Assembly (NCBI RefSeq): GCF_021443865.1 | Contig: NZ_JABUTB010000014.1 | Coordinates: 1-46,809, forward strand | Direction: 5' to 3' | Length of the DNA stretch: 46,809 nucleotides | Origin: Clostridium sp. | GTDB lineage: Bacteria > Bacillota > Clostridia > Clostridiales > Clostridiaceae | Shown: positions 42,944 to 46,809 of the stretch, piece after piece | Position numbering within the stretch: position 1 is the first letter of the stretch | How the letters are laid out: every line of letters starts with the position of its first letter | The notes under the pieces: model-generated | The model's database searches: none | The model's input: only the letters and a program-made list of their open reading frames with translations | Told to the model about the DNA's origin: nothing | Program-made: the position numbers and the translations under genes

Positions 42944-43828
42944 ATGAGTGAAAGATTATTTAATGAAGACTTTTTTAAAAAGCTAAATAAGATTAATATG
43001 CATATTAATTTTAAGCTTTCATCTGGCACTCAAGGAGGAAGAAAATCTAAGGCGAAGGGTGTTTCTGTAGAGTTTTCTGATTATAGAGATTATGCACCAG
43101 GGGATGATTTTAGAAGGATAGATTGGAATGCCTATGGAAGATTTGATAAGTTTTTTATTAAAGTCTTTATGGAAGAAAGAGAAGGTGTATTTAACTTTTT
43201 TATAGATAAATCTAAATCTATGGATTATGGATTAATAAATAAGAAGGATACTGCATTAAAGGTAGTTGCTGCCTTAAGTTATATTGCATTAAATAATTTA
43301 GATAGAGTAAATATTTCTACTATGGAAAGTGGAAATATAGAAAATATTAAATCAGCAGCTGGAAATAAGGCATTTCAAAGAATACTTAGAGAACTTGATA
43401 ATTTAGACTTTAAAGGAAGTACAGATTTAACTAAAAGTATAAAAAAGAGACCTTTATCAAATAGAGGGGTTTCAGTAATAGTTTCAGATTTCTTAAATAA
43501 CTATGGCTTAAAGGATTTAGAAGAGTCATTGAAATATTTAGCCTTTAAAAAGCAAGAAATAATTTTAGTACAAATTCTTTCCGAGGAAGAAATAAATCCA
43601 GATTTTAATAATGAAATAACCTTTATAGATTCTGAAACTAATGAAGCCGTTAAAATGAGTTTAACTCCAAATGTAATAAAGGAATATAAGAGGGCTTTGA
43701 AGTTATATAAAAACTCCTTAGAAGATTTAGTTAAAAAATATGGTGGGAAATTTATAAGTGTTAGCTCATCTATGGAAATAGAAGAAATTATATTAGGTGA
43801 GTTTAGTAAGAAAAGAGTACTTTATTAA
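42944..43828 (+). CDS. DUF58 protein
   Basis: A 294-residue protein with the DUF58 core (FSDYRDYAPGDDFRRIDWNA, YGRFDKFFIKVFMEERE) and a vWA-like metal site FFIDKSKSMDYG, where DxSxS is intact. There is no membrane helix. It begins 3 bases after the moxR stop. DUF58 and MoxR genes are almost always partners. Function unknown beyond that. Confidence 0.93.
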   Translation: MSERLFNEDFFKKLNKINMHINFKLSSGTQGGRKSKAKGVSVEFSDYRDYAPGDDFRRIDWNAYGRFDKFFIKVFMEEREGVFNFFIDKSKSMDYGLINKKDTALKVVAALSYIALNNLDRVNISTMESGNIENIKSAAGNKAFQRILRELDNLDFKGSTDLTKSIKKRPLSNRGVSVIVSDFLNNYGLKDLEESLKYLAFKKQEIILVQILSEEEINPDFNNEITFIDSETNEAVKMSLTPNVIKEYKRALKLYKNSLEDLVKKYGGKFISVSSSMEIEEIILGEFSKKRVLY

Positions 43829-43840
43829 GGAGGAAATGTT

Positions 43841-45628
43841 ATGGGATTTACTAACTTATGGCCATTGTTTTTACTGATAACTATTCCTCTTTTAATATTA
43901 TTATATATATTAAAAAGAAAATATAGAGAAGAAGTTATTTCTTCTACTCTTTTGTGGAATGAAGTTTATAAGAATACAAGGGCTAATACACCCTGGGAAA
44001 AACTAAGAAAAAATATAATGTTACTTTTACAAATAATAATATTACTATTATTAATATTTAGTTTAATGAGACCATTTTTAAATTTTGGAGGAAAAACATA
44101 TAAAAATATAATTTTAGTAATAGATAATACTGCAAGTATGACTGCAGAGTACGGAAATGGGACTAGATTAGAGGAAGCTAAGAAATTAGCAAAGGAATTT
44201 TTATCTTCTACTAAGGACGATACTAATACTTATATTATATCCTTTGATGGTAATAGTAATTTACTTCAAAATGGAGATTTTAATAAGGAAATATCTAATG
44301 AAATAATTTCATCAATATCTCAAAGTTATAATACTGGAGAAATAAATGAAGTTTTATCCTTTGCTAAAGCCATAGGTGAAGGTATAGAGGAAGAATATGA
44401 AGTGATTGCAATTACAGATAAAGATTTTTCATTAGGAGATGTTAATGGAAAAGTAGTATCTTTGGCAAATACAGGTGTAAATGCTTCTATAGATAATATA
44501 TCTCATAAATTCTTACAAGATAAGGTAAGAGTAATTGCAACTATTACTAACAGAGGGGCTGGAGAATATTCAGGAGATTTTTCTCTTTATGATGGAGAGG
44601 ATCTTATATCAGTAGAATCTTTAGAGCTTAAAGAAGGCGATAATAAAACATTAACCTTTGATTTACCTTCAATTAAGTCTGAAGTATTAAGAGGTGAACT
44701 TTCTAGAAAAGATATGATTTTAGAAGATAATACTTATAATCATGTTGTTGGAAAGAAGAAAGTAAATAAGGTTCTTATAGTAACAGAAGAAAACTTATTT
44801 TTAGAAAAAGCCTTTAGTAGTATTCAAAATACAGAAGTTTATAAGACAAATAGTGCAGCTAATTTAACTAGTGCTGATAGCTATGACTTATATGTATTTG
44901 ATGATATTACTCCAAATATTATTCCATCTAAAGGAAGTGTATTATTTATTAATCCTTCTTCAAATGAATTCTTTAATGTAATTAGTGGAGGGGAAGGTGG
45001 AGAGGCTAAGGCTGTAATTGGGGAAGTATCAAAGTATTTAGAAAGTACCACTTTTACAGTAGCTAAATATAATTCCATTGAAATACCTTACTATGGAAAA
45101 GGATTTTTAAATATTGATGAAGACTTTATAGGATTTAAGGGAGAAGTTGATGGAAGAAAAATAGCTGCATTATCCTTTGATCTTCACAATAGTGATTTTC
45201 CACTTAAAAAGGAATTTCCAATTTTAATGTATGAACTTGGAGAAAATTTAATTTCAAGTGGAATGGTTTATAAAAATAACTTTAAAGCTGGTGAAAGAAT
45301 TATTGCTAAGGGGATATCTTTAGATGCAGGTATTACAGTAGCTTATCCAAATGGAGATACCTTAGATATATCTTCAGGAGATGAAATAAGAGAAGATAAT
45401 TATCTTGGAGTATATAAATTAACTTCATTAGAAGAAAAAGAAATGTTTTCAGTGAACTTCCCTTCAGAAAAGGAAGGAAATACAAATATTAATAGTATAG
45501 GTGAAAGTGAAAATGTAGCTAATGTAAAATCAGATTTGAAGCGAGGTTTAAATATTTCTCCTTTACTTATAATTTTAGCGATTTCAGTAGTAGCTTTTGA
45601 GTGGATAATGTATAAACGAGGAAATTAG
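43841..45628 (+). CDS. BatA-like membrane protein with vWA domain
   Basis: A 595-residue protein. The BatA N-terminal domain carries two helices (FTNLWPLFLLITIPLLILLY, then IMLLLQIIILLLLIFSLMRP). The vWA domain follows, with metal site VIDNTASM (a DxTxS variant of DxSxS). A long extracellular beta-rich part and one C-terminal helix (ISPLLIILAISVVAFEWIMY) complete it. AAGGAGG precedes the ATG. It is likely activated by the MoxR ATPase; the same gene family occurs in Bacteroides aerotolerance (Bat) operons. Confidence 0.88.
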   Translation: MGFTNLWPLFLLITIPLLILLYILKRKYREEVISSTLLWNEVYKNTRANTPWEKLRKNIMLLLQIIILLLLIFSLMRPFLNFGGKTYKNIILVIDNTASMTAEYGNGTRLEEAKKLAKEFLSSTKDDTNTYIISFDGNSNLLQNGDFNKEISNEIISSISQSYNTGEINEVLSFAKAIGEGIEEEYEVIAITDKDFSLGDVNGKVVSLANTGVNASIDNISHKFLQDKVRVIATITNRGAGEYSGDFSLYDGEDLISVESLELKEGDNKTLTFDLPSIKSEVLRGELSRKDMILEDNTYNHVVGKKKVNKVLIVTEENLFLEKAFSSIQNTEVYKTNSAANLTSADSYDLYVFDDITPNIIPSKGSVLFINPSSNEFFNVISGGEGGEAKAVIGEVSKYLESTTFTVAKYNSIEIPYYGKGFLNIDEDFIGFKGEVDGRKIAALSFDLHNSDFPLKKEFPILMYELGENLISSGMVYKNNFKAGERIIAKGISLDAGITVAYPNGDTLDISSGDEIREDNYLGVYKLTSLEEKEMFSVNFPSEKEGNTNINSIGESENVANVKSDLKRGLNISPLLIILAISVVAFEWIMYKRGN

Positions 45629-45640
45629 GAGGCAAAGAAT

Positions 45641-46809
45641 ATGAAGTTAGAAATAGGAAATTTATACTTTTTAATATTTATTCCAATAGTTCTTGCCTTT
45701 ATGTACTATAGTTTTAAAAAATATAAACCTTGGAATAAAAATGAAATAGTTATATTTATAAGTAGAACTATAATATTTACTTTATTAATATTAGCTTTAG
45801 GGAATATTACTTTAAATTTAAAGGGAAGAAATATTTCAACAGTATTTTTACTAGATGTTTCTGAAAGTCTTTATGACTTTGAGGATTCAGGAAAGGATTT
45901 TATATCTACAGCTTTAGAGAAAATTCCAAGAGGAAATAAAGCAGGAGTAGTATTATTTGGGGATAACTCTGTTATTGATAAGGTGTTAAATAGAAAAAAG
46001 GAATATAAAGCTATTAATGAAAAACCAATATCAACGGCTACCAATATTCAAGAAGCTGTTGAAAGTGCTCTAAGTTTATTTGAAAGAGGCGGATCAAAGA
46101 GAATAGTATTAATTACTGATGGTGAAGAAAATCAAGGAGATATATTAAAAACTATTCCTTTAATAAATGAGCAAAAGATAGATTTAAAAGTATATAAGGT
46201 AAGTGGTGAAAAAGGTAATGAAGTTTATGTAGATGCTGTAAAAGTACCTGACAATATAGCTGTTGGTGAAGAATTTTCAGTTTCTATAGATATTAAATCT
46301 AATTATGCCACAAAGGCTAAGTTATCATTATTTTCTGGAAGAACTAAAGTAGGTGAACAGGAAGTTCAAATACAAAAGGGCAAAAACACCTTTGTATTTA
46401 AAGATAAGCAAGATTCTGGTGGATTTAAGGGCTATAGAGTATTAATTGAAGCTAATGAAGATACCAATAAATCTAATAATGAATATAGCACCTATACTAA
46501 TGTAATAGATAGACCAACAATACTTCTTATTAATGGAATAAATGGAGATTCTAAGGCACTAGAAGATATACTTACAAAATCTGGTGCAAATGTAAAAAAT
46601 GTGTCCCCTGGGGCATCTCCAAATACATTAAATGAAATGCTTGAATATAAGACCATAGTTTTTAATGATGTTCATAGAGATGATTTAACTAATGGTTTTA
46701 TGGAGAACATTGAAAGCTATGTTAAAGATTATGGTGGAGGTCTTATAACCTTTGGAGGAGAAGATTCCTATGCACTGGGTGGTTATAAAGATACATCCTT
46801 AGAAAAGGT
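45641..46809 (+). CDS. vWA / GATase-like membrane protein (3' truncated)
   Basis: ATG 45641 follows AGGAGG, 12 bases after the BatA-like gene. The frame stays open to the end of the window, so the 3' end is missing. Two N-terminal helices are followed by a vWA domain with an intact metal site (VFLLDVSESLYDF) and ITDGEEN, then a beta-sandwich. A GATase-like domain begins near residue 300 (IDRPTILLING, then DYGGGLITFGGEDSYALGGY). This vWA plus amidotransferase-like layout fits the family found at the end of such clusters. Confidence 0.9.
   Translation, partial: MKLEIGNLYFLIFIPIVLAFMYYSFKKYKPWNKNEIVIFISRTIIFTLLILALGNITLNLKGRNISTVFLLDVSESLYDFEDSGKDFISTALEKIPRGNKAGVVLFGDNSVIDKVLNRKKEYKAINEKPISTATNIQEAVESALSLFERGGSKRIVLITDGEENQGDILKTIPLINEQKIDLKVYKVSGEKGNEVYVDAVKVPDNIAVGEEFSVSIDIKSNYATKAKLSLFSGRTKVGEQEVQIQKGKNTFVFKDKQDSGGFKGYRVLIEANEDTNKSNNEYSTYTNVIDRPTILLINGINGDSKALEDILTKSGANVKNVSPGASPNTLNEMLEYKTIVFNDVHRDDLTNGFMENIESYVKDYGGGLITFGGEDSYALGGYKDTSLEK

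Noticed and set aside
1..46809. Search for CRISPR arrays, tRNA, rRNA, prophage genes and intact insertion sequences
   Set aside because: No regularly spaced repeats, RNA gene signatures, integrase or transposase were found by reading; a dedicated scan could still find something small.

Overview
The window is AT-rich (roughly 70% A+T by eye), with strong AGGAGG/GGGGG-type ribosome binding sites, U-tailed hairpin terminators, TTG/GTG starts and AGA-dominated arginine codons. Together with an [FeFe]-hydrogenase, 2-oxoacid:ferredoxin oxidoreductase, T-box and yybP-ykoY leaders, this points to a low-GC anaerobic Firmicute, most likely Clostridium sensu stricto. I cannot name the species. No rRNA, tRNA, CRISPR array, phage or intact insertion sequence was seen.

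Layout. (1) 1-5391: a sugar-sensing operon with a YesN-type response regulator (5' truncated), a LytS/YesM-type histidine kinase, a membrane-anchored sugar-binding-protein homologue and an MglB-type lipoprotein. No transporter ATPase or permease follows. (2) 5489-7240: a T-box leader with a probable cysteine (TGC) specifier controls a TcyP-like cystine symporter. (3) 7240-9330: decayed coding remnants, a tiny ORF with a hairpin, a CD3324-type regulator, a metallo-beta-lactamase-fold protein and a SecG-like relic. (4) 9334-11826: peroxide defence on the minus strand, ahpC plus a thioredoxin-reductase/AhpF fusion with permuted domain order. (5) 12015-17880: a small clostridial protein, a GT2 glycosyltransferase, a group-B-like [FeFe]-hydrogenase, a DUF2087 regulator, a GNAT acetyltransferase, a deformylase-like protein and an AraC-GyrI regulator. 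(6) 17884-19777: manganese exporter mntP behind a yybP-ykoY riboswitch, then an AEC transporter broken by one in-frame stop. (7) 19891-23740: a BFD-like [2Fe-2S] protein and a five-gene 2-oxoacid:ferredoxin oxidoreductase operon. (8) 23876-25949: two small ORFs and tandem superoxide dismutases. (9) 26056-29353: DUF2809 protein, GDPD, alpha/beta hydrolase, a truncated DDAH-like gene and small proteins.

(10) 29442-34756: a molybdenum hydroxylase island. It has a degenerate MobA-like domain fused to a ModE-like HTH, a MocA-like cytidylyltransferase, and molybdopterin, [2Fe-2S] and FAD subunits. The island is bracketed by direct repeats of the 3' end of a zinc-ribbon gene, uses CGT arginine codons unlike its neighbours, and carries a duplicated palindrome in front of its two regulatory/cofactor genes. 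(11) 34894-35811: a DUF2935 ferritin-like protein. (12) 36122-46809: an eight-gene ABC/MoxR/DUF58/von Willebrand-A cluster, running off the window end.

The strongest candidates for something undescribed are the MobA-ModE fusion with its palindrome, the mobile-looking Mo island, the orphan kinase plus sugar-binding-protein sensory operon, and the ABC-MoxR-vWA cluster. All functional statements come from reading motifs and remembered family patterns; no database search was run.
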